From positions 62,001 through 126,000 of the forward strand of contig NZ_SHKY01000002.1 in the NCBI RefSeq assembly GCF_004217545.1: DNA of 64,000 nucleotides, read 5' to 3'. A program made the translations under genes and the position numbers. The stretch's first letter is position 1. Each line of letters opens with the position of its first letter. The stretch is from Krasilnikovia cinnamomea. GTDB taxonomy: Bacteria; Actinomycetota; Actinomycetes; Mycobacteriales; Micromonosporaceae. The notes beneath the pieces were generated by a model. That model saw nothing but the letters and a program-made list of their open reading frames with translations, was not told where the DNA came from and made no database searches. Positions 44,126 to 53,200 of this stretch are shown here, piece after piece.

Positions 44126-44233
44126 TCGAACCTCAGACGGGCACCGGGCGGTCCGGAGCGCGGGGCCTTGACACCGGTCGGCTTTGTTCGAGGTCCTGAA
44201 CAGGAACCGGCCGACGCCGCGCGTCTCACATAG
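44094..44233. other. Candidate recombination site B (inverted copy)
   Basis: The complement of 44094-44130 matches 25974-26010 at 34 of 37 positions. GTCTCACATAG (44223-44233) is the inverted copy of CTATGTGAGAC, 92 bp away instead of 58 bp at site A. The orientation opposite to site A means that recombination between them would invert the 18.1 kb in between. Confidence 0.55.
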
Positions 44234-44429
44234 CGCGTCCGCTGGGCGTCTCAAATGTCGGTGATATCCGTACGCTCTCGACGTGACCGCGACCCGACTC
44301 GGTGCCAAGCCCCCGATCTGAGGGAGAACCGGGTGAGGACGGCCGGAGATATGAGGCCCGGCGCGTCCGTCACCCGGCAACGCATGACGAGCCGCGCCGG
44401 GCGCTCGCCCTGGCGCGGCCGTCGTTGCA

Positions 44430-45560
44430 TCAGAAGGGCAGGATCAGCTCGATGGCGTGGCGGGCGGCCTCCTGCGCGCCGTCGCTCACGGCGGTACCGA
44501 CGCCGGCGGCGCTGGCTGCGGCGATCGGGGTGAGCCAGGTGCGAAGGATTGTCAGCGATCGGCGGATCGGCCCGGGCCGCGGTTCGTCCCGGACAATCTC
44601 GGCGAGGATCTCGTTGCTGGCGGTGTCTACGTCCTCCTGTGCCTCGGGGGACAGGTTCATCGCCGGCACCAGGCGGAGCACTTCGGCCATGGCTTTGGCG
44701 AGTTCCTCGTATCCGTGGGCGACCTGCTCAACTCGGTTGTGGGTCTGGTTCACCGTCTGGTTGTTCCAGGCGAGCTGCGCTCCGTCAACGCCAGCCTGGA
44801 ACACCGGACCGTTGTACGTCACGGTGGAGTTGGCGGTTTCATGGCGGCGCAAGTAGGCGGGCACGTCAGCGTTCCAGTCGGTGACACAGTCCATTCCGTC
44901 GGGGGTGATGTCGGCGCGTATCGGGCCGATGGCGCCGAACGCACCTTGCCCTCTGATCAGTTGTCGTTTGCCGAGGTAGTCGGCGGCGTGCCCGATCTCC
45001 TGCTCCGTGAACGCGCTGCCCTCGAAGTGCGCCTCAGAGCCGGCGGCGAACCGGCTGACAAGCGGCATACGTACGCCCGCTAGGTGCTGACCGTACATCC
45101 ACCGCAGCAGCAGGGTTCGCGCTGCGCCAGCGCGCAGGGCAGGGTCGTCTCGACGCTGTCGACGCTGCTGAACATAGATCAACCCAGCCGAGGTCAATCG
45201 GATACTCGGAGTTCCGTACGTGGACTCGCTGCGAGCCAGGCCAGCGTCGCGGCAGACCTCCACCAGCGTGAAGGCCGCGTCGAGGTCGAGCTGACGCTCT
45301 TCGGCGAACGGCATGACTTTGACGATGTTCGTAGTGTCGCCGCGGGCCTGATCGAAGGCCCAGTCCAGCAGTGCGTCGCGCAGCGCCGCAGTGTCCATAG
45401 TGATCCCTGATGGTGAGGTGGCGGCCGGGGAGACCTCCCCGGCCGGAGAGGTCTGCACAGCCGCGACGCGGCGCGCGGCGACGGAGTACGGTTCGCCGGT
45501 TGCCTCCATCCGGGCGCGGATCGCCCGGGTACGAGAGCGGCGCATGCTGGAATTGCCCAT
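44430..45560 (-). CDS. Unknown protein with RRSRTRAIRARM N-terminus
   Basis: A 376-residue protein. GGAGG lies 8 bases before ATG 45560. It begins MRRSRTRAIRARMEATGEPY followed by SVAARRV, a short basic leader seen at the start of many actinobacterial mobile-element proteins. Then a helical/winged-helix region (MDTAALRDALLDWAFDQARG, LVEVCRDAGLARSESTYGTP), a beta segment with STVTYNGPVFQAG and QLAWNNQTVNQTHNRVEQVA, and a C-terminal alanine-rich hydrophobic helix (WLTPIAAASAAGVGTAVSDG). The architecture suggests a membrane-acting effector, but no family is recognised and the role is open. Confidence 0.6.
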   Translation of the reverse strand: MGNSSMRRSRTRAIRARMEATGEPYSVAARRVAAVQTSPAGEVSPAATSPSGITMDTAALRDALLDWAFDQARGDTTNIVKVMPFAEERQLDLDAAFTLVEVCRDAGLARSESTYGTPSIRLTSAGLIYVQQRRQRRDDPALRAGAARTLLLRWMYGQHLAGVRMPLVSRFAAGSEAHFEGSAFTEQEIGHAADYLGKRQLIRGQGAFGAIGPIRADITPDGMDCVTDWNADVPAYLRRHETANSTVTYNGPVFQAGVDGAQLAWNNQTVNQTHNRVEQVAHGYEELAKAMAEVLRLVPAMNLSPEAQEDVDTASNEILAEIVRDEPRPGPIRRSLTILRTWLTPIAAASAAGVGTAVSDGAQEAARHAIELILPF

Positions 45561-45868
45561 CGTGATTCCTCCAGCGGAGCCCCACGTCCCCCGCGAGATC
45601 ACGGCGGTCGCACGCTGCGTCGATGACGGCTTGTCCTCAGTCGCGATCCAGAGGCAACGTGGGTGCCAGGCGATCGCTCAGAGACGGGCCAGCGTGATGG
45701 CCGAGCCTCATGTTAGCCGCGAGCAGGCACGCCCGCCGCCGTGCGCGCAAGTTTTCGATCTCTGGTCACCCGTTGGGGTTAGTAAGATCCCCGGATCACG
45801 CTGGCACGGCAACGCTGAGGCCCGCCGATAGACATATCTACCGGCGGGCCTCAACCGTCGTACGCGGT

Positions 45869-48001
45869 CTACTTCAGGAGCACGTCGACGGCGGCCTGGT
45901 CGCCCGCGGTATACGCGGCCAGCAACTGTGCAAACGTCTCGCCGGGCATCGTGCGCAGACCCAGCTGCTCGGCCGTCTGTGCCTTGGAGTTGGTCTCGGC
46001 ACCGGCACCGATGACGACGAGGTCGGTGCGCTTGGAGACTGAGCTGGAGGGTTTGCCGCCGAGGGTTTCGATAGCCGCGTTGGCATCGGCGCGGTTGGGC
46101 AGGCCGGGTACGGAGCCGGTGATCACGACGGTCAGCGGCTTGTCCTGCCCGGACAACGGCGGCCGTACCCTGGCGGCTTCGGCGGCTCCGCTGGCGCGGG
46201 TGTCGGGCTCGGCCATGTTGACGCCTCGCTCGGCGAGCCGGGTGATGACCGGGGCCAGCTCGGCCAGCTCGACGGCGATGGAGGCGGCACGCTCGGGGCC
46301 GACGCCCTCCACGTCCTGAAGCTGCGCGACGGTGGCCGCGCACAGCGCCTGCATGGTGCCGAAGTGCCGGGCCAGGCGCCGCGACATGGACCGGCCGGTC
46401 ATCCGCACGCCGAGGCCGGTCAGGACTCGCGACAGCGGCTGGGTGCGCGACCCGGCGATGTTGGTGACCAGCTTGCCCGCGGAGGTCTCGCCCAGCCGTT
46501 CCAGCCCGGCCAGGGTGGCCACGTCCAGGTCGTACAGGTCGGCCGGGTCGGTGACCAGACCCTGGTCCACCAGCGCCTTGACGATCTTGTCGCCGAGGCC
46601 CTCGATGTCCATGGAGTCGCGGGCGGCGAAGTAGCGCAGCGACTCCGCGGCCCCGCACGCGCGGCCCTTGGTGCAGCGCCACCGCTTCTGGCTGCGGTCG
46701 ATGGCGCCGCCGCAGCGCGGGCAGGACTCTGGCGGGGTGAACGGCTGCGCGTCGGCGGGCCGCTCGTCGAGCTGCGCGCCGGTGATCTCCGGGATGACCT
46801 CCCCGGCGCGGCGCACGAAGACGGTGTCACCGACGCGGACGTCGCGGCGCACGAGGTCGTCGAAGTTGTGCAGCGTGGCGGAGGTGACCACGACACCGCC
46901 GACCTGGACCGGGTCAAGCACCGCGACCGGCGTGATGACCCCGGTTCGTCCGACCTGGATCTGGATATCCGCCAGTCGGGTGGTGCGGGTGTCGGCTGGG
47001 AATTTGTAGGCGATCGCCCAGCGGGGCGCTCGGCTCGACGACCCGGCGTCGGCCTGGTCGGCGGCCTCGTCGGCCTTGACGACCACGCCATCGACGGCGA
47101 AGCCCAGACCGCCGCGGCCATCGCCCAGCAACCCGATGAACGCCACCACCTCCTCAGCGCTGGCGCACCGGCGTAGCTCGGCAGCGGACTGCGCGGTGGT
47201 GGCCACCCCGAGACCGGCGAGCGTGGCCATCGCGTCGCTGTGCCGCGCCCCGGCGCCGCCGGGCAACCCGTGGGCGGCGTATGCGAAGAACGACAGCGGG
47301 GCCTCGTACGCGCGGTCCTGGGCGCGCAGCGTTCCGGCGGCGGCGTTACGCGGGTTCGCGAACGCCTGGCCGCCATGCGCGACGCGCAGCTCGTTGGCGC
47401 GGACGAAGTCGGCGTCGGTCATGAAGACCTCGCCGCGGACCTCGACGGTGACCGGCTCGGTGAGCTGGATGGGCAGCCCGGCGATCCGGCGGGCCTGGAG
47501 GGTAACGTCCTCACCGGTGCGGCCGTCGCCGCGGGTGGCGACCTGCATCAGGTGCCCGTCGACGTAGCGGGCGGCGATCGCCATTCCGTCGATCTTCGGC
47601 TCGACGGTGTACCCGCCGACGCGGCGGCCGAGGGTCTTGGCGAGCCGGTCCGCCCAGGCGCGCAGCCCGGCGGGGTCGAAGACGTTGTCCAGGCTCAGCA
47701 TCGGCGTGCTGTGCTCGACGTCGCCGCCGCGCCCGACGCCTGCCGCGACCGTGTTGGTCGGCGAGTCCGGCTGCCGCCAGTCGGGATGTGCCTCCTCGGT
47801 CGCGGCGACCCGGGCCACCAGCGCGTCATAGACGGCGTCGTCCATGGCCAGGCCGGTGCCGCTGTCGTACGGAGCGGCGGCTGAGCGAATGTCGGCGATC
47901 GCCGCCTGGTATTCCTCGATGCTGGGGTACGCCGCGGCGTGTGCCGCGTCGACGACCGGGTCGATCGCCACGGTGCTGGTCGTGGCCGGTTCGGTGGACA
48001 T
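45869..48001 (-). CDS. ligA: NAD-dependent DNA ligase
   Basis: A 710-residue LigA with full architecture: Ia domain, adenylation with EPKIDG (Lys136), GRTGEDVT, FANPRNAAAGTLR, RWAIAYKFPA, OB fold (ITPVAVLDPVQVGGVVVTSA), four-cysteine zinc finger (CPRCGG ... CTKGRACG), HhH repeats, and a BRCT domain ending at VDVLLK. It seals nicks using NAD. Chromosomes usually carry one essential copy; this one, in a two-gene operon in an accessory region, is probably an extra. Its BRCT is followed by no tail. ATG 48001 follows GTGAGG. Confidence 0.9.
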   Translation of the reverse strand: MSTEPATTSTVAIDPVVDAAHAAAYPSIEEYQAAIADIRSAAAPYDSGTGLAMDDAVYDALVARVAATEEAHPDWRQPDSPTNTVAAGVGRGGDVEHSTPMLSLDNVFDPAGLRAWADRLAKTLGRRVGGYTVEPKIDGMAIAARYVDGHLMQVATRGDGRTGEDVTLQARRIAGLPIQLTEPVTVEVRGEVFMTDADFVRANELRVAHGGQAFANPRNAAAGTLRAQDRAYEAPLSFFAYAAHGLPGGAGARHSDAMATLAGLGVATTAQSAAELRRCASAEEVVAFIGLLGDGRGGLGFAVDGVVVKADEAADQADAGSSSRAPRWAIAYKFPADTRTTRLADIQIQVGRTGVITPVAVLDPVQVGGVVVTSATLHNFDDLVRRDVRVGDTVFVRRAGEVIPEITGAQLDERPADAQPFTPPESCPRCGGAIDRSQKRWRCTKGRACGAAESLRYFAARDSMDIEGLGDKIVKALVDQGLVTDPADLYDLDVATLAGLERLGETSAGKLVTNIAGSRTQPLSRVLTGLGVRMTGRSMSRRLARHFGTMQALCAATVAQLQDVEGVGPERAASIAVELAELAPVITRLAERGVNMAEPDTRASGAAEAARVRPPLSGQDKPLTVVITGSVPGLPNRADANAAIETLGGKPSSSVSKRTDLVVIGAGAETNSKAQTAEQLGLRTMPGETFAQLLAAYTAGDQAAVDVLLK

Positions 48002-48124
48002 GCAGAGCCTCACTTCTTGATGCGTGGATGGAGCTGGTGGGGCAGCGGGGTTCCTCGGCGCTGCCATACCGGGGAACCCCGCTGGTCTGTTGGCCGGAGT
48101 CGGCGATGCGGAGAGATGGGCGTG

Positions 48125-48679
48125 TCACCCGCGCAGTGTGAAACCGATGAGTGTCGGGTCGCTGCTGTCGTCGATCGTGGTGTCGTACCAAGAGTCGCCG
48201 GAGCACCGGCCAGTGCCGGGGAAGTCCCACAGCACCTGTTCCGCCCACGTGCTGACGTCCTGATCCTGCTGGCGGGCCGGGACTCGGGCCTGCACGACGT
48301 ACGAGGTGACGGTGTCGTACAGCTCGTACTTGTTGACGATGGTCAGCGATACGGTGACAGCGTCACCGGGTGTGTCGTCTGGCCGGAGTTCGGCCCGGTA
48401 GCTGCCGTCGGTCTCGCGCCACCACAACAGGTCCGGCAGCAGCTCCCGGTTGCCGGTCAGCCGCCGCGAGATGGCCAGGCCGCTGCCCACGTCGCTGCCG
48501 GTCGGCTCCGGCGTTGCCGACCGGAACGCCACGAGCGCGCCGGTGGTGAGTTGTTCGGCACTGAGCACCTGGCCGTCGTCCAGGCGCACAGCGTCGCCGG
48601 GCAGCTGCGGCGTGAGTCGCCTGAAATCGGGTTCCGGGGTGCCGACCTTTCGCTCGGCGCGGGCCTGGCGACGCGACAT
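48125..48679 (-). CDS. Hypothetical protein upstream of ligA
   Basis: A 184-residue protein starting MSRRQARAERKVGTPEPDFR, beta-rich, with DTVTSYVVQARVPARQQDQD and DSSDPTLIGFTLRG at the end. AGGAGGG lies 5 bases before the ATG. It is probably co-transcribed with ligA (123 bp downstream) from a promoter with a palindromic operator at 48772-48812. No family is recognised. Confidence 0.6.
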   Translation of the reverse strand: MSRRQARAERKVGTPEPDFRRLTPQLPGDAVRLDDGQVLSAEQLTTGALVAFRSATPEPTGSDVGSGLAISRRLTGNRELLPDLLWWRETDGSYRAELRPDDTPGDAVTVSLTIVNKYELYDTVTSYVVQARVPARQQDQDVSTWAEQVLWDFPGTGRCSGDSWYDTTIDDSSDPTLIGFTLRG

Positions 48680-48771
48680 GGTGTCCCTCCTGGAGCGGTC
48701 CGCGGTCCCGGGAGGCAGGCGGTCGTGTCTCTGAGCGCCTGCCTCCCGGCATTGCCGACTGCCATCAACTG

Positions 48772-48812
48772 GCCTTCTATCGTAGATCATAACATGTTTT
48801 GTGATAGAAGGC
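48772..48812 (-). promoter_or_regulatory. Inverted repeat spanning an AT-rich promoter
   Basis: GCCTTCTATC (48772-48781) and GATAGAAGGC (48803-48812) are perfect 10-bp arms, 21 bases apart. The space between is AT-rich and holds possible minus-strand -10 elements (TATGAT or TACGAT). It lies 93-133 bp upstream of the start at 48679. Strong candidate operator for the two-gene ligA operon. The region 48813-49113 holds no gene. Confidence 0.65.
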
Positions 48813-49113
48813 GAGGGCAGGGACGGCGTCCGGAAGCAGACGACGCTCCCCGATGGACTGGCAGGATCGACGGGACGAGGCTCCGGGGCAGGGTTACGAC
48901 GGTAGGACCTGAGCTGGCTGACCGGGCCGGTACACGGTTAGCCGCGAGGGTGAGGAAAGCCGACCGGCCGTGATCGCCTCATCGACCGGCTCGGGCGGTA
49001 CCCGATCCGCCCATAAGTGAGATCACGGTTCTCGGGGTCAATGACTCCGCGCGGCGCTGTTGCCAGCGCCCCCAGTCCCGAGACGGGACAGTTCTACGTC
49101 CCCGTCCAGGCGG

Positions 49114-49920
49114 TCAGGCGTCCGGTTCGGCGGCGGCCGCCTCCCGGGCGAGTTCCGCCCGTCGCCGCAGCCGGTCAAGGACCTCCTGCGGCGCCAGCGC
49201 GGTGAACGAGCGCACGCGGCGGCGGGCGGCACCGGCGTTCCAGAGCACGACCTGGTCGGCCGCGTCCAACAGGTCCAAAGCGGTGTTCACCGTCATGGAG
49301 ACCAGCGCATCGGTGGCGAAGTGTGCGAGCCGGTCGCTGACCAGCCGGGCCGCCTCGTATCCGTCCCATCCGCCGCCCGTGACCGGCGGATAGGCGAGCA
49401 CGAGCGTCACCGCGACCCGCCAGTCCGTTGCAGGCCCGGACACTCGGGCCGCCTCGATTCGTTCCCACCGCCGCTGCCGCGCGTCCCACTCAGCCTGCCG
49501 TGCCGCGGCCACCGGAGCCCAGCACGCCGGACACGACCACGGCATCCCCCGCCGTATGCCCTCCGGCATCTGCCAAGAGCGTGAGGTTCGCATCAGCACC
49601 GTGCCGCAGCCGTCACAGGTGATCCCCGTCGGTACCGGACCGATCGCCGCAGTCATCTGCGCCGGATAGGCAAACCCCGCAGCCTGCGTCAGCGCGGTGG
49701 CCTGCACCTCCGGATGCTGCCAGTACACGAGCCGGAGCAGCGCCAGGAACTGCTCCTCCAAGGGCGAGTCCACCCGGGCGCGGGCCTGCCGCACCTGCTC
49801 CAGGACTTCGGTGCACGCATCAGCATGCCGGGCCTGCGCCGCGGCCAGGGCACTTCCCGCGGTCACGAGCCGGGTGAGCGCAACGGTGGCGGGGCTGTCC
49901 TCGTCGACGAGGTCGGTCAT
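49114..49920 (-). CDS. Zinc-finger-like hypothetical protein
   Basis: A 268-residue protein. Residues about 100-140 carry CDGCGTVLM ... WSCPACWAP, a four-cysteine zinc site. Helices (TEVLEQVRQARARVDSPLEE, DGYEAARLVSDRLAHFATDA) surround it. It lies 70 bp downstream of the Tad locus on the same strand and may be its last gene. ATG 49920 begins MTDLVDEDSP. Function unknown. Confidence 0.55.
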   Translation of the reverse strand: MTDLVDEDSPATVALTRLVTAGSALAAAQARHADACTEVLEQVRQARARVDSPLEEQFLALLRLVYWQHPEVQATALTQAAGFAYPAQMTAAIGPVPTGITCDGCGTVLMRTSRSWQMPEGIRRGMPWSCPACWAPVAAARQAEWDARQRRWERIEAARVSGPATDWRVAVTLVLAYPPVTGGGWDGYEAARLVSDRLAHFATDALVSMTVNTALDLLDAADQVVLWNAGAARRRVRSFTALAPQEVLDRLRRRAELAREAAAAEPDA

Positions 49921-49990
49921 GGCGGCACGGTACCGGCCACCTGCGGACTCGCCGGGCCGCGGCGCGCAGCACTTCACCGGTTTGGACTGC

Positions 49991-52900
49991 TCAGCTGGCG
50001 AGCGTGCTCGGGAAGGTGAGCCGGCGCACCAGCTGGTACGTGGCGACGTCGAGGTCTTCCTCGTGTTCGGCGTCGCGGTGGCGCATCAGGTCGGCGATCA
50101 ACGCGGCGAGTTCACTGTCGCGGCCCTCGGCGTGCGCGAGGCGCATCGCATCGCGCCACGGCTGGCCCTCGTGCCGTTCGGGGTCGGCGAGCCAGGCCCG
50201 TTCGACCGCCCAGTGCGCGCCGGGCAGGTCGCCTGCGGCCAGGTACAGCTCGACGAGCTCGTGGGCGGTGTCGACGATCGCGGCGACCAGGTGCATCGGC
50301 GCGACGTCGGAGTCGGGCAGCCACGCGTACGGGGTGCGCTGGGTGTGGTAGCCGTCCTGGACGCCGGCGAACGGGGCGCCGCGGACGAGTTCGAGGGCGG
50401 CCCGCAGGTCGTCGGCGCCGTCGGTGCCGCGGGCCTCGCCGCGCGCCCGTAGCCGCCGGAACAGGCTCCAGTCGAACAGGTAGCCCTCGACCAGGTGGTA
50501 CGGCTGGGAACCGGCCATCCGCGGCATCCACAGCCCGCCGTCGGGGGTCTCTCCCAGCCAGGTCCGGGCGTGGGAGATGGCAGAGCGTCGCGACCGGGAG
50601 CTGGCGGTCTGGTCGCGCCAGATGGCGTCTTCGAGCTGGGCGGCGGTGCTGCCCTTCGCGCCGCGGGAGGCGAGGTAGACGATGAACTCGGCGTAGAAGC
50701 GTTGCCGTTCCTTGGGCTCCTGACCGGCGCCGACGATCTGCACCGGGCCGAGCACGCTGATCCGGGGCCGTGCGGCGTCGCCACTCGTCCAGGCGGCAAG
50801 GTCGGCGTCGAGGTGCGGGTCGCGCTCGTCGCGTTCCCGGCGCCGACGTTCCATGGTTGCGGGGTCGGTCGAGACCGGCGCGGGGCGCAGAGGGCGCGGC
50901 GTCGTCTCGGTGTTCGCCAGGTTCCAGGTCACGGCGCTGGCGGGCCGGACCGGAACTGGTTCTGCTGCGGTGACCGGCTCGGAGTCGGTGGAGTCCTGTT
51001 CGTCCTCCCCGTCGTCGGCGGGGCCGAACATGTCGTCCATCCCACCGGCGACGTCGTCGACGTCCTGCTCGGCGGCGGGCTCGTATAGGCCGCCTGCGGC
51101 GTCGGTGCCTTCGGCCCACGCCTCGGTGTCGGCCGCCGGCGGTGTCGGCTGGTCGTCGGTGTTCTCGGCGGTGTCCAGCAGGTCGGCGAGCGGTTGCAGC
51201 ATCGCCGGCGGCAGCGCTGACGCGGTCAGGGCGGCGTCGGTCAGGAACGCGACGCGCAGCTGCCCGTCGGCGTCGACGGTGAGCGGCCACCGGCCGGGTG
51301 GCTGCTCGGCGCCGGTGACCACGACGGCGTACCCGCTGGAGGGTGCGGCGATCAGCTCCTGCTCCAGTTCGGTGAGCAGCTCCTGGTGCTCGGCAGCGGG
51401 GTTGGCGATGAGCAGTACCTGCGGCGGCCACGCCTCGCCGGTTTCGGTGCCGCGGCCGACCATGGTGGTGGCGGCGCCGGTGGCCGCCAGTGCGTCGCGG
51501 GTGTCGGCCAGGCGCCGGCGCAGTTTGGCGACGGCCTGCTCGATGGAGTCGGCCACGGTGATCCGGTGGCTGTCGAGTTTGGCCATCCAGGCCGCCTCGT
51601 CCGGGTCGAGGCCGGCCAGGACCACGTTCACCTCGTCCGACCAGCGGTTGTGTGCCAGTTCGCCGCCGATGTAGCGGACCAGGTCCAGGGCGCGGGCCGG
51701 GTCGCCGGTGACGGTGACCATGCCGAGGCGTTCGAGGTCGATCAGGAGGTGCTGGCCCGGCTGCGAGCCGACGGTGACCAGGGACGGCAGTGGCGCCAGG
51801 TGGTCGCTGGCGTCGGGCAGTTCCGCCTGCGCGGGCAGGGTCCAGATGGTGGGGCTGTCGCTGGTCCACGGCGGCGGTGGGGCGGGGCATTCCTTGGTGA
51901 GGACCAGGTGGATCGCCTCGTCGTCGACCCAGGCGGCGACCACGTCGGGCCATTGCTCGTCGGGGCGGTCGGCGAGGCCGGCGGCCAGGGTACGCAGGGC
52001 GGCGTCGAGCCGGTTCCAGTCGGTGGAGACCGCGGCGACGTGCAGCTTCGCCTCGGCGCTGCCGTCGACGGGCCGCGCGATGCGCCGGCGTGGCCGGCGG
52101 TGCTGCTGCTGGCGGGCTCGGCGCCGGCGCAGGGCCAGCAGGGTCAGGGCGGCGAGGACCCCGAGGCTGCCCACCGTGGCGGCGACCGGGACGACGAGGT
52201 CGTCGTCGCTGCTCGTGTCGTCGGCGTCCGCGGTCGGGGCCGGTGCCGGTGCGGCGCTGGCCGCGGCGGTCGGGTTCGTCGGCCGGGTCGGCGTGCTCGT
52301 GCCGGAGCTCTCGTGCGAGGCGGCGGGCGCCGGCGCGGCCTGGGTGGGCGCGGCGGTTGCCGGGGTGGTCGCTGCAGGGGCCGGGTCGGTGTCGGCAGGC
52401 TGCGGCGCTGGGGTGCTCGCCGGCGGCGTGGCGGCTTCCGTCGCTTCGGTGACGTGGCCGGTGGCGTGGCGGCGTGCGCCGTGGTCGTGGGCCCCGTCGG
52501 GCAGGACGAACCGCTGCCCGGGGTGGATCAGGTCGGGGTCATGGATTAGGCGGGGGTTGAGGTCGGCGATCTCGGTGTAGCGGGTGTCGTCGCCGAGAAC
52601 CCGCTGGCTGATCGCGGACAGGTTGTCACCCTTATGGACTCGGTAGGTGGCCGGGGCGCCGGTGTCGGCACCGGCGTGGTGGCTCGCCGCGGTCGTGGGG
52701 GCGGTCGTGGCGGTGGTCACCGTTGTGGTCGCCGGTGATGCGAGGGCCGTGATCGTCGTGGTGTGGGCGGTGGCGGGGCTGGCCTGCGCCGGTGTGCTGG
52801 AGGCGACGGCGACGGCGGGTGAGGCGATGAGCAGGCTGACGCTGGCGACCAGGCCGGCCGCGATGCTCTGCATCCCGCTGAGCGCAGGCAGTCGCGGCGT

Positions 52901-53185
52901 CCGGATGCCCCGGATCCGGGAGACGACCTCGACGATGACCGGGACGACGAACGCGACCCAGGCGATCCACCCGACGATGGTCACCGCGGCGATGAACAGT
53001 GCGCCGCTGTCGTCGGGACGCGTTAGGGCGTCGCTGATCTGTGTCCAGCTGGGCATTGTGTCGGGCAGCGGGTTGCCGCCGAGCAGCGCCAACGCGACCG
53101 GGGCGCCGAACAGTAGGGCGAGCAGGGCCAGCAACGCCGTCAGACCGGTCAGGATCTGACCGGCCCGGCGTACGGGGTGTGCCAT
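49991..53185 (-). CDS. Membrane protein with LysM and BTAD domains
   Basis: A 1064-residue protein: membrane segments near 8-36, 63-92 and 104-127; a LysM peptidoglycan-binding domain near 177-230 (YRVHKGDNLSAISQRVLGDD ... IHPGQRFVLPD); a long disordered Ala/Pro/Thr linker; a membrane helix near 327-350; a central alpha/beta region; an acidic linker; and a C-terminal AfsR/SARP-like winged helix plus BTAD (RISVLGPVQIVGAG, TAAQLEDAIWRDQTASSRSR). BTAD usually sits in soluble activators, so the membrane fusion is unusual. AGGAG precedes the ATG. It is the last gene of the Tad operon and may couple pilus assembly to gene expression or scaffold the machine in the wall. Confidence 0.8.
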   Translation of the reverse strand: MAHPVRRAGQILTGLTALLALLALLFGAPVALALLGGNPLPDTMPSWTQISDALTRPDDSGALFIAAVTIVGWIAWVAFVVPVIVEVVSRIRGIRTPRLPALSGMQSIAAGLVASVSLLIASPAVAVASSTPAQASPATAHTTTITALASPATTTVTTATTAPTTAASHHAGADTGAPATYRVHKGDNLSAISQRVLGDDTRYTEIADLNPRLIHDPDLIHPGQRFVLPDGAHDHGARRHATGHVTEATEAATPPASTPAPQPADTDPAPAATTPATAAPTQAAPAPAASHESSGTSTPTRPTNPTAAASAAPAPAPTADADDTSSDDDLVVPVAATVGSLGVLAALTLLALRRRRARQQQHRRPRRRIARPVDGSAEAKLHVAAVSTDWNRLDAALRTLAAGLADRPDEQWPDVVAAWVDDEAIHLVLTKECPAPPPPWTSDSPTIWTLPAQAELPDASDHLAPLPSLVTVGSQPGQHLLIDLERLGMVTVTGDPARALDLVRYIGGELAHNRWSDEVNVVLAGLDPDEAAWMAKLDSHRITVADSIEQAVAKLRRRLADTRDALAATGAATTMVGRGTETGEAWPPQVLLIANPAAEHQELLTELEQELIAAPSSGYAVVVTGAEQPPGRWPLTVDADGQLRVAFLTDAALTASALPPAMLQPLADLLDTAENTDDQPTPPAADTEAWAEGTDAAGGLYEPAAEQDVDDVAGGMDDMFGPADDGEDEQDSTDSEPVTAAEPVPVRPASAVTWNLANTETTPRPLRPAPVSTDPATMERRRRERDERDPHLDADLAAWTSGDAARPRISVLGPVQIVGAGQEPKERQRFYAEFIVYLASRGAKGSTAAQLEDAIWRDQTASSRSRRSAISHARTWLGETPDGGLWMPRMAGSQPYHLVEGYLFDWSLFRRLRARGEARGTDGADDLRAALELVRGAPFAGVQDGYHTQRTPYAWLPDSDVAPMHLVAAIVDTAHELVELYLAAGDLPGAHWAVERAWLADPERHEGQPWRDAMRLAHAEGRDSELAALIADLMRHRDAEHEEDLDVATYQLVRRLTFPSTLAS

Positions 53186-53200
53186 GGGGATCTCCTGGGG

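Noticed and set aside
50112..51953. 613-residue arginine-rich open frame
   Set aside because: Shadow frame of the LysM-BTAD gene; low-complexity Arg/Pro/Gly composition.
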